From positions 1 to 30,702 of the forward strand of contig CAYGFD010000005.1 of NCBI GenBank assembly GCA_964349095.1: 30,702 bases of DNA, in the 5' to 3' direction. Both the position numbers and the translations under genes were made by a program. Position 1 is the first letter of the stretch. Every line of letters begins with the position of its first letter. The stretch comes from UBA10001 sp964349095. GTDB lineage: Bacteria; Patescibacteriota; Patescibacteriia; Veblenbacterales; UBA10138. Below, one piece after another: positions 1-7,537 of the stretch. The notes under the pieces were generated by a model. It saw only the letters and a list, made by a program, of their open reading frames with translations, made no database searches and was not told the DNA's origin.

Positions 1-233
1 TAGGTGGTAACGTCACCTACCGGCCCGGCGTACGCTTAGTAAAAATTCCAACTGACCCAAAAGTGTATGCGGTTGATGCTGGCGGAACTTTAAGGCACGT
101 AACAACACCAGAAATTGCCACTAGTATGTATGGGAGCAAATGGAACGCGATGGTAGATGACTTGTCTGAAGCATTTTTTATTAACTACCAAATAGGCTAC
201 CCGATTACTGGGAAGCTGGACTCTGCTCTCTAA
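1..233 (+). CDS. C-terminal fragment of a surface/secreted protein with a Patescibacteria-type YRPG-LVKI module
   Basis: The window opens inside an open frame (codons from base 3) that ends at TAA 231-233. The roughly 76 visible residues include YRPGVRLVKI, DPKVYAVD, GGTLRHV, MYGSKWN and DDLSEAFFINY. From memory, this module recurs at the C-termini or in tandem in secreted, surface-associated proteins of Parcubacteria. Its function is not established; a role in the cell envelope is inferred. The start and any signal peptide lie outside the window. The downstream gene is convergent. Confidence 0.6.
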   Translation, partial: GGNVTYRPGVRLVKIPTDPKVYAVDAGGTLRHVTTPEIATSMYGSKWNAMVDDLSEAFFINYQIGYPITGKLDSAL

Positions 234-270
234 TTACTACCCATTCATCACTTTTAAGCAGTGCGATTTT

Positions 271-675
271 TTATTTACTAAAATGAATTAGGTTCTGCCA
301 AAGCACGATGGCTAAACTTAAAAAAATCAGCGCTCCTACAAAACCGTAAGGAATTTTTATATTAAAGCGCCTAGCAAACTCCCGTACAAATGAATGATTA
401 TAGTTATCAGGGCTCTTATAACTCACACCCCTCATTTGCTGCATTACAGTTGTCAGTGGGCATACTATTCTAAATTTACCCATAACCGGGGAGAGTATTA
501 AACCCATTATTATTTCTGATGCTACCACAGCTGATATATAACAAAGATGAAAAAAAATTTTCCCCGACCACAACGATTGCGGTATAAAAAATAATAATAC
601 TAATACGGCCATAATAACAGCGTGCATCCAAAATAGAAATTCAGTAATAAACTTTCTAAAATAACTAATCTTCAT
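271..675 (-). CDS. Small membrane protein, DUF2784-like
   Basis: About 134 residues with three hydrophobic segments (roughly residues 13-31, 41-61 and 110-130). A CPLT-x(5)-MRG stretch in the middle resembles the CPLT-containing core of DUF2784 membrane proteins, whose function is unknown. I chose the ATG at 675 over the one at 684 because an extended -10 (TGC TATAAT, minus strand 688-683) overlaps the upstream ATG and puts the transcript start one base before the ATG at 675. That implies a leaderless mRNA. No Shine-Dalgarno site lies at a good distance from 675. Family assignment is tentative. Confidence 0.6.
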   Translation of the reverse strand: MKISYFRKFITEFLFWMHAVIMAVLVLLFFIPQSLWSGKIFFHLCYISAVVASEIIMGLILSPVMGKFRIVCPLTTVMQQMRGVSYKSPDNYNHSFVREFARRFNIKIPYGFVGALIFLSLAIVLWQNLIHFSK

Positions 676-682
676 ATTATTC

Positions 683-691
683 ATTATAGCA
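683..691 (-). promoter_or_regulatory. Extended -10 promoter of the DUF2784-like gene
   Basis: TGCTATAAT on the minus strand has its last T at 683, so the expected start point is 676, one base before the ATG at 675. No good -35 is seen 17 bp upstream, as is acceptable for extended -10 promoters. Confidence 0.5.
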
Positions 692-753
692 AAAACTCCC
701 TCTTACTTGGGGATGTAATTTTTTTAATACCTTCGCGTTTCATATATTTAGAG

Positions 754-800
754 GGCGTCGAATAAGGCTCTAAGCTCCTAAGGGGTCTTAATTCGACGCC
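754..800. repeat. Long inverted repeat of unknown role
   Basis: GGCGTCGAAT (754-763) pairs perfectly with ATTCGACGCC (791-800). Inside, AAG/CTT and CTCC/GGGG can extend the stem with small bulges. No T tract follows on either strand, so it is not a classical terminator. It lies between the terminator at 809-844 and the promoter at 683-691. The 685-868 intergenic stretch otherwise holds only those elements. Confidence 0.6.
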
Positions 801-806
801 ACTCGA

Positions 807-844
807 CCAAAAAAAAGAGTTGTGTCTTGTTGACCACAACTCTT
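807..844 (-). terminator. Rho-independent terminator of the zinc-knuckle gene
   Basis: On the minus strand AAGAGTTGTG (844-835) pairs with CACAACTCTT (824-815), with a 10-nt loop, followed by a run of eight T. It lies 25 bp after the stop of the 869-1081 gene. Confidence 0.85.
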
Positions 845-868
845 GATTACACTCATGATGACGATTAG

Positions 869-1081
869 TTAATCGTCATCGTCTTCGTCTCCGGGGTATT
901 CCCCGTCCCGGGCGCTGACGTCGCCACGATTGAACGAACTTGCGCTCGGTGCCACCTGGCCAGAACCATGACATGGCCCACAGGGCTCAAAACCCGACCG
1001 GGTCGGAACCTTTCCTTCACCGCCACAAGCGGTGCAGGTTTCGCCCAACGGACGAACTGATGGCTCAGATGATCTATTCAT
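869..1081 (-). CDS. 70-residue protein with two DnaJ-type CxxCxGxG knuckles
   Basis: Residues 16-23 (CTACGGEG) and 34-41 (CGPCHGSG) are two CxxCxGxG motifs like those that bind zinc in the cysteine-rich domain of DnaJ, but there is no J domain and no other recognisable domain. The last residues are an acidic tail (GDEDDDD). A strong GGAGGA site lies 4-9 nt before the ATG, unlike most housekeeping genes here. Base composition is clearly more GC-rich than that of neighbours such as 271-675. It sits last in a minus-strand group behind 1145-1483 and has its own terminator. A zinc-dependent protein- or nucleic-acid-binding role is only inferred. Confidence 0.7.
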   Translation of the reverse strand: MNRSSEPSVRPLGETCTACGGEGKVPTRSGFEPCGPCHGSGQVAPSASSFNRGDVSARDGEYPGDEDDDD

Positions 1082-1144
1082 ACTTCCTCCTTATTAAATG
1101 AATAGTTCTTTGGTTTAAATGAACAACTAAATTACTGAATGAAT

Positions 1145-1483
1145 TTACAGATTTACTTCTGCCAACTGAACTCTTTTCCAAAATTTTGGATCCAAAACAT
1201 CCCCGACGTTTGACCAACAATTGGTCACCTCAAAATCCTTCCTGGCCCTTTCCACTTTAATGATAAACTTGGCCAGCGGATACTCCCCCCGAGCTCTGAC
1301 GGCGTGTCGCAGGCAGCAAAAGCAAGCTGGCATGGCCGCCTCACTCTTATCAGACAAAAATTTCTTGCTTTCTGTGACAATGAAAATCTTTTCATCATCA
1401 CTTAAATCCACAAACAAATAAATGGAATCGGAACGTATCGGTGCATCATCAAATTCACAATATGGAATGACAACCTTCCTCAT
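1145..1483 (-). CDS. Unrecognised 112-residue protein
   Basis: Not recognised. The protein is soluble with mixed alpha/beta character. It has cysteines at 9, 54, 56, 57 and 89, with a CFCC cluster in the middle. A GGAGGA Shine-Dalgarno site precedes the ATG. The gene starts 11 bp after the stop of the 1495-1998 gene, which suggests co-transcription, and is followed 63 bp later by the zinc-knuckle gene. The SD and tight spacing make it a real gene; function unknown. Confidence 0.65.
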   Translation of the reverse strand: MRKVVIPYCEFDDAPIRSDSIYLFVDLSDDEKIFIVTESKKFLSDKSEAAMPACFCCLRHAVRARGEYPLAKFIIKVERARKDFEVTNCWSNVGDVLDPKFWKRVQLAEVNL

Positions 1484-1494
1484 CTATACTCCTC

Positions 1495-1998
1495 CTAATA
1501 AACAGTTTGCGTAAAATTACCAGCTTCTTTGGTTAATGCAAAAAAACTCCTGCCACCATTACAAATCTTTTGCGGTAATAAGTCACCAGCGAGTACTTGA
1601 GAAATATTTAAGTTTCCATTTTCAATTAGAACTTCATCTGGCAAGTAACCAGCTACTTTCAATGCCAAATGAAACTCATCTAACTCACTAGGCTTGCCTT
1701 GAATGGGTAAAACCACTGAGACATTGGCCCAAGCCAATACTGTATCAATAGCTATATCATTAATAAAGATATTTAAACCCGGATTCTTTCTAGTAACGAC
1801 TAGTAAACCTGGGCACTTAGCACTGACATGGTTGTGAATCATCACCAACGATTTATTATTTATCTTGCTTATGTATTTTTTCAGCCGACGATTAAGTAAT
1901 TTAACAATGGCTGAAAATAAAGCATCGGTCACGCACACCAAACCAGTGCGATTATCAAACAAGGACAACTGTCCATCGCGATTCTTTATCTGGGCCAT
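1495..1998 (-). CDS. Unrecognised 167-residue protein
   Basis: Not recognised. I chose the ATG at 1998 (MAQIKNRDGQ...) because AAAGGAAAA precedes it and because the longer frame to 2091 would run through the promoter at 2034-2061 and the terminator of the neighbouring gene. There is no signal peptide or membrane segment. The N-terminal GQLSLFDNRTGLV resembles a small beta hairpin, and the middle contains a basic stretch (LLNRRLKKYI). Stop codon TAG. First gene of the probable operon 1998 to 869. Confidence 0.65.
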   Translation of the reverse strand: MAQIKNRDGQLSLFDNRTGLVCVTDALFSAIVKLLNRRLKKYISKINNKSLVMIHNHVSAKCPGLLVVTRKNPGLNIFINDIAIDTVLAWANVSVVLPIQGKPSELDEFHLALKVAGYLPDEVLIENGNLNISQVLAGDLLPQKICNGGRSFFALTKEAGNFTQTVY

Positions 1999-2033
1999 TA
2001 TTTTTCCTTTTTTTGTAAAGAACAAGTTAACGT

Positions 2034-2061
2034 ATCGTAACAGAAAATTGCGTTTTGTCAA
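2034..2061 (-). promoter_or_regulatory. Sigma-70-like promoter of the 1998-869 minus-strand operon
   Basis: TTGACA (2061-2056), 16-bp spacer, TACGAT (2039-2034). The predicted start near 2027 gives a leader of about 28 nt with an AAAGGAAAA site. Confidence 0.65.
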
Positions 2062-2072
2062 TGATAATAAAT

Positions 2073-2104
2073 AAAAAAAGCCGAGCCCCACGGGGAGACT
2101 CGGC
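2073..2104 (-). terminator. Rho-independent terminator of the 2129-2587 gene
   Basis: On the minus strand GCCGAG (2104-2099) pairs with CTCGGC (2085-2080), with an inner CCC/GGG stem, followed by seven T (2079-2073). Confidence 0.85.
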
Positions 2105-2128
2105 CTTTCATCAATTCAAGCTTGCGCT

Positions 2129-2587
2129 TCAAGCGATACGCCTGAAGATGACGCTCTCGGAGGCGTCAGGCACGTTGATGACGTGGTTACCGACCTCATC
2201 GGTCGCCTTGTACTGGATCTCGTACTTGGCACGCCGACGTTTGCCGTCGGTGTAGCTGTAAAAATTGATGCGAACGTAATTGCGTCCACTATCCATCTTC
2301 TCCAGCACGACCACTGCTCGCACTACCCGCACGTTACCTGCCCCCAACTCGTGCAGGGGAAGATAGTAGTGGCGGTTGACAAAGATACCGCTCGGCAGTG
2401 GCACTCCATCGAAAAAGTGCTCCGGATCAGATGCGCTGTGCGCGTCAATGTTAATGACTGACGCAACGCACATTCGTTCGCGTCCCAGCTTGGGGATGCG
2501 AATTTGTACCTTATCAAACGTACCGATCGTAAAAAACAATCGATGCGCTTTTGCCTCTTGGCCAACCAACTCTGCAACGCGTGGCAT
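2129..2587 (-). CDS. Unrecognised 152-residue protein, GC-rich orphan
   Basis: Not recognised. It has no membrane segment or signal peptide. A basic patch (DGKRRRAKYE) near residues 114-123 is followed by beta-rich sequence. It differs from its neighbours in three ways: it is visibly more GC-rich; it is the only gene here ending in TGA; and it has a near-perfect own promoter and terminator, so it is a monocistronic unit. A weak AGGTGTG ribosome site precedes the ATG. These features suggest recent acquisition or different selection, but no mobile-element gene adjoins it. Confidence 0.65.
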   Translation of the reverse strand: MPRVAELVGQEAKAHRLFFTIGTFDKVQIRIPKLGRERMCVASVINIDAHSASDPEHFFDGVPLPSGIFVNRHYYLPLHELGAGNVRVVRAVVVLEKMDSGRNYVRINFYSYTDGKRRRAKYEIQYKATDEVGNHVINVPDASESVIFRRIA

Positions 2588-2655
2588 GACACACCTATTA
2601 TTATTGTAGTGAATTGATGAATTTGGCGAAAAATTACAAAGAACAATAACCCAGA

Positions 2656-2684
2656 ATAATAGCGCAAAACGAGTGATTTGTCAA
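2656..2684 (-). promoter_or_regulatory. Strong sigma-70-like promoter of the 2129-2587 gene
   Basis: TTGACA (2684-2679), 17-bp spacer, TATTAT (2661-2656). Predicted start near 2649, giving a leader of about 60 nt before the ATG at 2587. Confidence 0.8.
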
Positions 2685-2764
2685 GTATATCTATACAAAA
2701 GTAGTAAAAAATTTACCCCCACCATCGTTATAGTAGATATAGTTAATAATTAACCCTATATTTT

Positions 2765-4267
2765 ATGACTATCAAAAAAATATCCTATATCGCGGCTTTA
2801 GCCTTGATATTAGGCGGCGGGTTGTCTGCCTTGGCTGACGTAAACGTCACCACCCAACCCACCTCTTTAATAACCACACCGAAACTAGTTATGGCCTCCA
2901 GTGCCCCTGTAGGTTTATTTTCATTCAGCCTGAGTCAGACAGCTGGTGAAACTTTAAGCTCGGTAACAGTACAAATTAATAATACTGGTACAAGCACATC
3001 GACCGGCAGCGATTTCGGTGCCCTAACAGTCTATAAAGATACCGGCGATAGCACCTTCAATTCTGGTACCGATGCTTTGGCGGGGAATCAAACCACTGTT
3101 AATGTCGGAGTGCCAACAACTATTACTTTAACTAGTAACAATTCCTTAAACGGAACTTTCTTTGTTGCCCTATCCACTGGTGCCAGCTGGTCTAGCGCCT
3201 CTGCTACCCCAGACAGCATAACTGTAACTATCCCAACCAGCGGAATTGTGGCATCGAACGGTACAGTAACCACAACAGCAGTAACCACTGATACAATAAC
3301 CGCTGACACGGTTGGACCAGAATTACTCACTGCCGTAGCAAAAAATACCGGGGGAAATAATGGCATACAAGCCGGTGACTCTCTAGAATTAACTTTTTCA
3401 CAAAACACTACTAAGCCAAGTTTTACTGCCACCACTCTTGCCTCAACATTTACTGTAAACAATGGCCACAGCTTACTTGATGGCGCTGGTAATATAAACG
3501 GAGCGGTTTGGAACACCGATGGCAACCTACTCACTATAACCTTTAGCGCTGGGACATCCCTGCCTACTATACAAGTCGGCGACACTGTAACAGTGGCTGG
3601 ATCTATAGTTCATGACGCTATTGGTAACTTAAGTACTGGTAGCAGAACTGTAACTGGTTCATTCAATAATGCCGACACTTCTGGCCCAGTGCTTTTATCA
3701 GCCGTGGCTAAAGACACAAGTAATAGTACAGGGAAAAAGGCTGGCGATAGTATTGCGCTGACATTTGGCGAGGCTACCAACAAACCTAGTATCTCTGAAG
3801 CAAATATTAATTCGGTCTTAGCCTTAAACAACAGCCACTCGTGGTTAGATGGTGCTGGTCATATTGGCAGTGCCCTATGGAATACCGATGGAACTATTCT
3901 CACTATTACTATTAGTGACTCAACCTCACTACCAACTATTGAGATCGGCGACACCATCACGATTAATGGTGCAGTCATAAAAGATGTGGCCCAAAACAAC
4001 GCTACTGGCGCACAAGTAATTGGTGGTAAGTTTACTACCCCAAAATCAGAAGACGATGATGGTGACGATGATCATGATAATAGTGACAAAAAAGGTCATG
4101 GCCGTATCTGTGATAACGGATTAATTAGGGGGAAGTGGTATCAAGTTACGGGTTCAGATACTATCTACCATGCCTCTGGATGTAAGTTAAAAGAATTCAA
4201 AAAAATAATCACTTTGCCAACACTAAACGGGATTGACGTTAAAGTTAAGCAGGGTAAAAATAATTAA
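2765..4267 (+). CDS. Secreted repeat protein with two tandem Ig-like domains
   Basis: 500 residues. The N-terminus (MTIKKISYIAALAL..., cleavage probably after LSALA near residue 24) is a signal peptide. A Thr/Ser/Asn-rich beta domain fills about 25-180. Two clearly homologous segments follow, at about 183-300 and 305-423; both begin with a GPxLLxAVAK pattern and share NNxHSxLDGAG, WNTDGxxLTITxS and SLPTIxxGDT, pointing to an internal duplication of Ig/S-layer-like modules. An Asp-rich linker (around 428-441) leads to a C-terminal segment with two cysteines (CDNGLI... and ASGCKLKEF), which may be a cell-surface attachment module. Probably an exported surface or adhesion protein; ligand unknown. 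A terminator follows directly. Confidence 0.8.
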   Translation: MTIKKISYIAALALILGGGLSALADVNVTTQPTSLITTPKLVMASSAPVGLFSFSLSQTAGETLSSVTVQINNTGTSTSTGSDFGALTVYKDTGDSTFNSGTDALAGNQTTVNVGVPTTITLTSNNSLNGTFFVALSTGASWSSASATPDSITVTIPTSGIVASNGTVTTTAVTTDTITADTVGPELLTAVAKNTGGNNGIQAGDSLELTFSQNTTKPSFTATTLASTFTVNNGHSLLDGAGNINGAVWNTDGNLLTITFSAGTSLPTIQVGDTVTVAGSIVHDAIGNLSTGSRTVTGSFNNADTSGPVLLSAVAKDTSNSTGKKAGDSIALTFGEATNKPSISEANINSVLALNNSHSWLDGAGHIGSALWNTDGTILTITISDSTSLPTIEIGDTITINGAVIKDVAQNNATGAQVIGGKFTTPKSEDDDGDDDHDNSDKKGHGRICDNGLIRGKWYQVTGSDTIYHASGCKLKEFKKIITLPTLNGIDVKVKQGKNN

Positions 4268-4283
4268 AGTCATTAAGATTTAA

Positions 4284-4310
4284 AAGCGGGCCGCGAAGGC
4301 CCGCTTTTTT
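4284..4310 (+). terminator. Rho-independent terminator of the secreted repeat protein
   Basis: GCGGGCC (4286-4292), 5-nt loop, GGCCCGC (4298-4304), then six T. Confidence 0.9.
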
Positions 4311-4359
4311 ATTTACTAATAAAAATGATAAACTAAAGTCATTATTATTATCACTGCGT

Positions 4360-5043
4360 ATGTCAAAATATAAATTTTCCTTATTTCTAATATTTTTAGC
4401 GTTTTGGATTTGGGCTGCTATTAACCCCATTTACCCCCATGATTGGTTATTGGAAAATTATTTAGTATTTATATTTGTACCACTGATTATTATTGCTGGT
4501 CGCTATTTTAAATTATCCAACGTCTCCTATACTTTGATAACGATTTTCATGATCCTCCATGTAATTGGATCTCATTATACCTATGCGGAAGTTCCTTTTG
4601 GCGATACCTTGCAAAACTGGCTGGGCGCCGAACGCAATATGTATGACAGACTAGTACACTTTTCTTTTGGATTTTTACTTGCCTACCCGATGCGTGAGGC
4701 ATTTATTAGAATAACAAAAGCTAAAGGGTTCTGGGGTTTCTATCTGCCGCTAGATTTAACGCTGTCATTTTCCGCAGTTTATGAACTTGTAGAATGGTTT
4801 ACCGCTCGCAATGTCGATGCAGCCGCTGGCATTGCCTTTCTAGGTGCCCAAGGTGACATTTGGGATGCGCAAAAAGATATGGGAATGGCGGGACTAGGGG
4901 CGCTAATCGCAATGCTTATTATTTTTATCTTAAACGTTGTCTATAATAAGGGCTGGAAAAAAGAAATGGGAGAGAGTTTTAAAATTAGCAGGGACGATGA
5001 GCCTCTGGGTGAGGTTAGACTGCGAGAATGGTTAAAAAAGTAA
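4360..5043 (+). CDS. DUF2238 (YjdF-type) integral membrane protein
   Basis: 227 residues with about six hydrophobic helices. Family signatures are visible: NMYDRLVHFSFG followed by LLAYPMRE, then YELVEW, and QGDIWDAQKDMGMAG, whose acidic and His residues are the conserved hallmark of DUF2238 (E. coli YjdF). The biochemical function of the family is not established. A TATTAT hexamer (4346-4351) ends 8 bp before the ATG and there is no SD, consistent with a near-leaderless mRNA. The next gene has its own -10 box in the short gap. Confidence 0.85.
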   Translation: MSKYKFSLFLIFLAFWIWAAINPIYPHDWLLENYLVFIFVPLIIIAGRYFKLSNVSYTLITIFMILHVIGSHYTYAEVPFGDTLQNWLGAERNMYDRLVHFSFGFLLAYPMREAFIRITKAKGFWGFYLPLDLTLSFSAVYELVEWFTARNVDAAAGIAFLGAQGDIWDAQKDMGMAGLGALIAMLIIFILNVVYNKGWKKEMGESFKISRDDEPLGEVRLREWLKK

Positions 5044-5052
5044 TAATCGTTG

Positions 5053-5058
5053 TATAAT
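5053..5058 (+). promoter_or_regulatory. Leaderless -10 element of the GT-B-like gene
   Basis: A perfect TATAAT ends 6 bases before the ATG at 5065, so the expected +1 coincides with the A of the start codon. No convincing -35 was found. Confidence 0.5.
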
Positions 5059-5064
5059 TTAGTT

Positions 5065-6399
5065 ATGATAAAAAATAAAAAAGCTTGGGTAATTTCGGCG
5101 TCGATGGGCTATGGCCATGAACGGGCGGCTTACGCTTTGCGTGATTTAGCGTATGGAGGAATAATTGTCGCTAACAACTATAAAGGCATGCCCGAAAGTG
5201 ATAAGTCGTTATGGCGACAGACCAGAAGACTTTACGAAGCAATTTCTCGTTTTAAATCTGTGCCGGTTGTTGGGGAAATGGTTTTTGATGTAATGGATAA
5301 ATTACAGTCAATACCTAGTTTTTACCCACGACGCGATCTATCACAACCCACTATTCAACTGCGACAAGTTTACGCCATCATTAAAAAAGGTGTTGGTAAA
5401 CACTTGATTAATATGTTGATAGAAAAAAACAAAAAACTTCCATTAGTCACCACCTTCTTTCAGGTCGCACTAGCAGCGGAAGAGTATGATTATCCAGGAG
5501 AAATATATTGCGTCATTTGCGACGCTGATTGTTCCAGGGCTTGGGCGCCATGGGACCCGAAAGCTAGCCGAATTAAATATTTTGCCCCTAATGGCCGTGT
5601 AGTAGAAAGATTAATGCTTTATGGTATTAAACGGGAAAATATCTACCTTACCGGCTTTCCTTTACCAAAAGAACTTATTGGCGGGGCTCGTTACACCACG
5701 ATCAAGGAAGACTTATCACGACGTATCAGAAACCTCGACCCTAAAAATATTTTTATTGATAAGTATAAAAAAACTATTGCTGACTACTTGGGAAAGGGTT
5801 GGAAAAATTTTGATCACAAGCATCCCCTGACTATAACGTTTGCGGTCGGTGGTGCCGGTGCTCAAAAAAGTATCGGTCTAGTCATCGCCGAGAGTTTTAA
5901 GAAAGAATTAATTCAAAACAAATTGGTTTTGAATTTAATTGCCGGCACTAGAAGTGAGTTAGTTGATTTTTACACCTCGGGATTAATAGAATCTGGCCTG
6001 AAAAAAAACATCGGCAAAAACGTTAATATTATTTGGGAGAAAGATAACCACTCTTACTTTAAAAAACTCAGCCAAACCTTACACACCACCGACATACTCT
6101 GGACAAAACCTTCGGAGATGTCGTTTTATACGGGTCTAGGGCTACCGATTGTTATGGCGCCCCCTATAGGCTCTCAGGAGCATTTTAACAGGTTATGGCT
6201 TAAAACAGTTGGTGGCGGTATTAGTCAAAACGACCCAAGATACGCTAATGAATGGCTGTATGATTGGTTAAACTCTGGGGGGTTAGCTAAAGTGGCTTGG
6301 AATGGTTTTCTAGAAGCACCGACTCACGGCACTTACCGCATTGAAAGTATAATTACTGGAGAAAAAATTGAATTAGAAAAATTACCATTAATTGTTTAA
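5065..6399 (+). CDS. GT-B-fold glycosyltransferase-like protein (MurG / MGDG synthase-like)
   Basis: 444 residues from the ATG at 5065; a TTG at 5050 is possible but overlaps the TATAAT box. The N-terminus has ISASMGYGHERAAYAL, like the SxSxGxGH loop of MurG/MGDG-synthase-type GT-B enzymes. Later come ENIYLTGFPLP, a Gly-rich TFAVGGAGAQ at the start of the second Rossmann half, and a donor-site-like KPSEMSFYTGLGLPIV...PPIGSQEHFN segment. This supports transfer from a nucleotide-sugar donor, possibly to a lipid or envelope acceptor; the substrate cannot be read from sequence. No signal peptide is seen, so it is probably cytoplasmic or peripheral to the membrane. The next gene begins 4 bp after the stop, suggesting an operon with the protease. 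Confidence 0.7.
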   Translation: MIKNKKAWVISASMGYGHERAAYALRDLAYGGIIVANNYKGMPESDKSLWRQTRRLYEAISRFKSVPVVGEMVFDVMDKLQSIPSFYPRRDLSQPTIQLRQVYAIIKKGVGKHLINMLIEKNKKLPLVTTFFQVALAAEEYDYPGEIYCVICDADCSRAWAPWDPKASRIKYFAPNGRVVERLMLYGIKRENIYLTGFPLPKELIGGARYTTIKEDLSRRIRNLDPKNIFIDKYKKTIADYLGKGWKNFDHKHPLTITFAVGGAGAQKSIGLVIAESFKKELIQNKLVLNLIAGTRSELVDFYTSGLIESGLKKNIGKNVNIIWEKDNHSYFKKLSQTLHTTDILWTKPSEMSFYTGLGLPIVMAPPIGSQEHFNRLWLKTVGGGISQNDPRYANEWLYDWLNSGGLAKVAWNGFLEAPTHGTYRIESIITGEKIELEKLPLIV

Positions 6400-6403
6400 T
6401 ACT

Positions 6404-7501
6404 ATGAAAAAAATATTTGGCCTTAGGTCAATAACCTATTTTTTTATCGCTATTTTAGCCCTTAGCTTTACGGGATTCTTCATTTATAACACCCAAGCAG
6501 TGGATCCAGCTAATATAGTTGTAACCGAAGAAGAGGCGGTAGTCCGAGCTTACGAAAATATTTTACCATCCATTGTTAGTATCACGATTAATGGTAGCCA
6601 AATGACTGTTAACGGACAGCCAATAATTCAAGAGCTTGGCGGTGGCACTGGTTTTATAGTTTCTGCTGACGGCCTTATTCTAACAAATAAGCATGTGGTC
6701 AGCTATGACAATGCTTCTTTTGTGGTAACCACTTCTGATGGTAAAGAATATACTGGTTCAGTACTTGGCACTGACCCACTATTTGATATCGCAATTATGA
6801 AAATAGAGGGTTCAAATTTTAATCATGTTAAGTTCGGTGATTCAGATAAAATTCGCGTTGGCCAATCAGTAATCGCCATTGGCAATGTGTTGGCAGAGTT
6901 TCCATTTAGCGCCAGTCGGGGAATTATTTCCGGAATTGGTCGCAGTATCACTGCCTCTGATCGTAGTGGCTTGGAGGAAAACTTGGAAGGCATGATTCAA
7001 ACCGACGCCTCTATAAACCACGGCAACTCCGGCGGGCCACTAGTTAACTTAAAGGGTGAGGTAATCGGTATTAACACGGCCATTTACGAAACCGGCCAAG
7101 CGCTTGGTTTCTCTATACCAATCAATCGAGCCGTGCAAGCTATAAATATATTTAAAGCAAAGGGTGCGATTGTTAGAACTTTCTTAGGCGTTAGATACCA
7201 AATGCTCACTAAATCTTTTGCCCAAGCCAATAAATTACCCTACTATCGCGGTGCCTTTATCATGACAAAAAATAATCGTGGCGAGCCTGGTATTGTACCG
7301 GGCGCACCAGCTGAAAAAGCCGGCCTAAAATCAGAGGATATAATTTTGGAAGTAAATGGGAAAAAACTGGACGTGAACTTTACATTGATGACGGCCTTAA
7401 CGGCATACCAACCTAACGACACGGTAAAATTCAAAATTCTGCGTGCCGGGCAGGAGCTTACAATACCAGTGACCTTGGGTGAAAGAAAATCAGCAGACTA
7501 A
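6404..7501 (+). CDS. HtrA/DegP-type S1C serine protease with one PDZ domain
   Basis: 365 residues from the ATG at 6404 (a TTG at 6392 overlaps the upstream stop). An uncleaved anchor or signal segment covers about residues 8-29. The trypsin-like domain carries the triad His97 (in LTNKHVV), Asp128 (in DIAIMKI) and Ser209 (in GNSGGP). The C-terminal PDZ domain, from about residue 270, contains PGAPAEKAGLKSEDIILEVNG. It probably acts outside the membrane in quality control of exported proteins; this fits the neighbouring secreted proteins. Coupled to the GT-B-like gene and followed by a bidirectional terminator. Confidence 0.92.
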   Translation: MKKIFGLRSITYFFIAILALSFTGFFIYNTQAVDPANIVVTEEEAVVRAYENILPSIVSITINGSQMTVNGQPIIQELGGGTGFIVSADGLILTNKHVVSYDNASFVVTTSDGKEYTGSVLGTDPLFDIAIMKIEGSNFNHVKFGDSDKIRVGQSVIAIGNVLAEFPFSASRGIISGIGRSITASDRSGLEENLEGMIQTDASINHGNSGGPLVNLKGEVIGINTAIYETGQALGFSIPINRAVQAINIFKAKGAIVRTFLGVRYQMLTKSFAQANKLPYYRGAFIMTKNNRGEPGIVPGAPAEKAGLKSEDIILEVNGKKLDVNFTLMTALTAYQPNDTVKFKILRAGQELTIPVTLGERKSAD

Positions 7502-7504
7502 ACT

Positions 7505-7535
7505 AAAAACCTCCCCCGTCCGGGGGAGGTTTTTT
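7505..7535. terminator. Bidirectional rho-independent terminator between convergent genes
   Basis: CCTCCCCC (7510-7517), loop, GGGGGAGG (7522-7529), with six T after it on the plus strand and five T on the minus strand. It serves both the protease gene and the FN3 gene. Confidence 0.9.
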
Positions 7536-7537
7536 AC

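Noticed and set aside
684..743. 19-codon minus-strand ORF whose stop overlaps an ATG, resembling a leader peptide
   Set aside because: No SD, and the TATAAT box at its end indicates that transcription of the following gene starts after it.
1999..2091. Longer N-terminus for the 1495-1998 gene
   Set aside because: The extension contains a TTGACA/TACGAT promoter and part of the neighbour's terminator, while a good RBS precedes 1998.
2729..2762. TATAGT and TATATT hexamers before the secreted repeat gene
   Set aside because: Several overlapping AT-rich candidates but none with good spacing to a -35 or to the ATG; promoter left unassigned.
3088..3585. 165-codon antisense frame inside the secreted repeat protein
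   Set aside because: Val/Ala-rich mirror of a Thr/Asn-rich repeat gene; no RBS, no recognisable domain.
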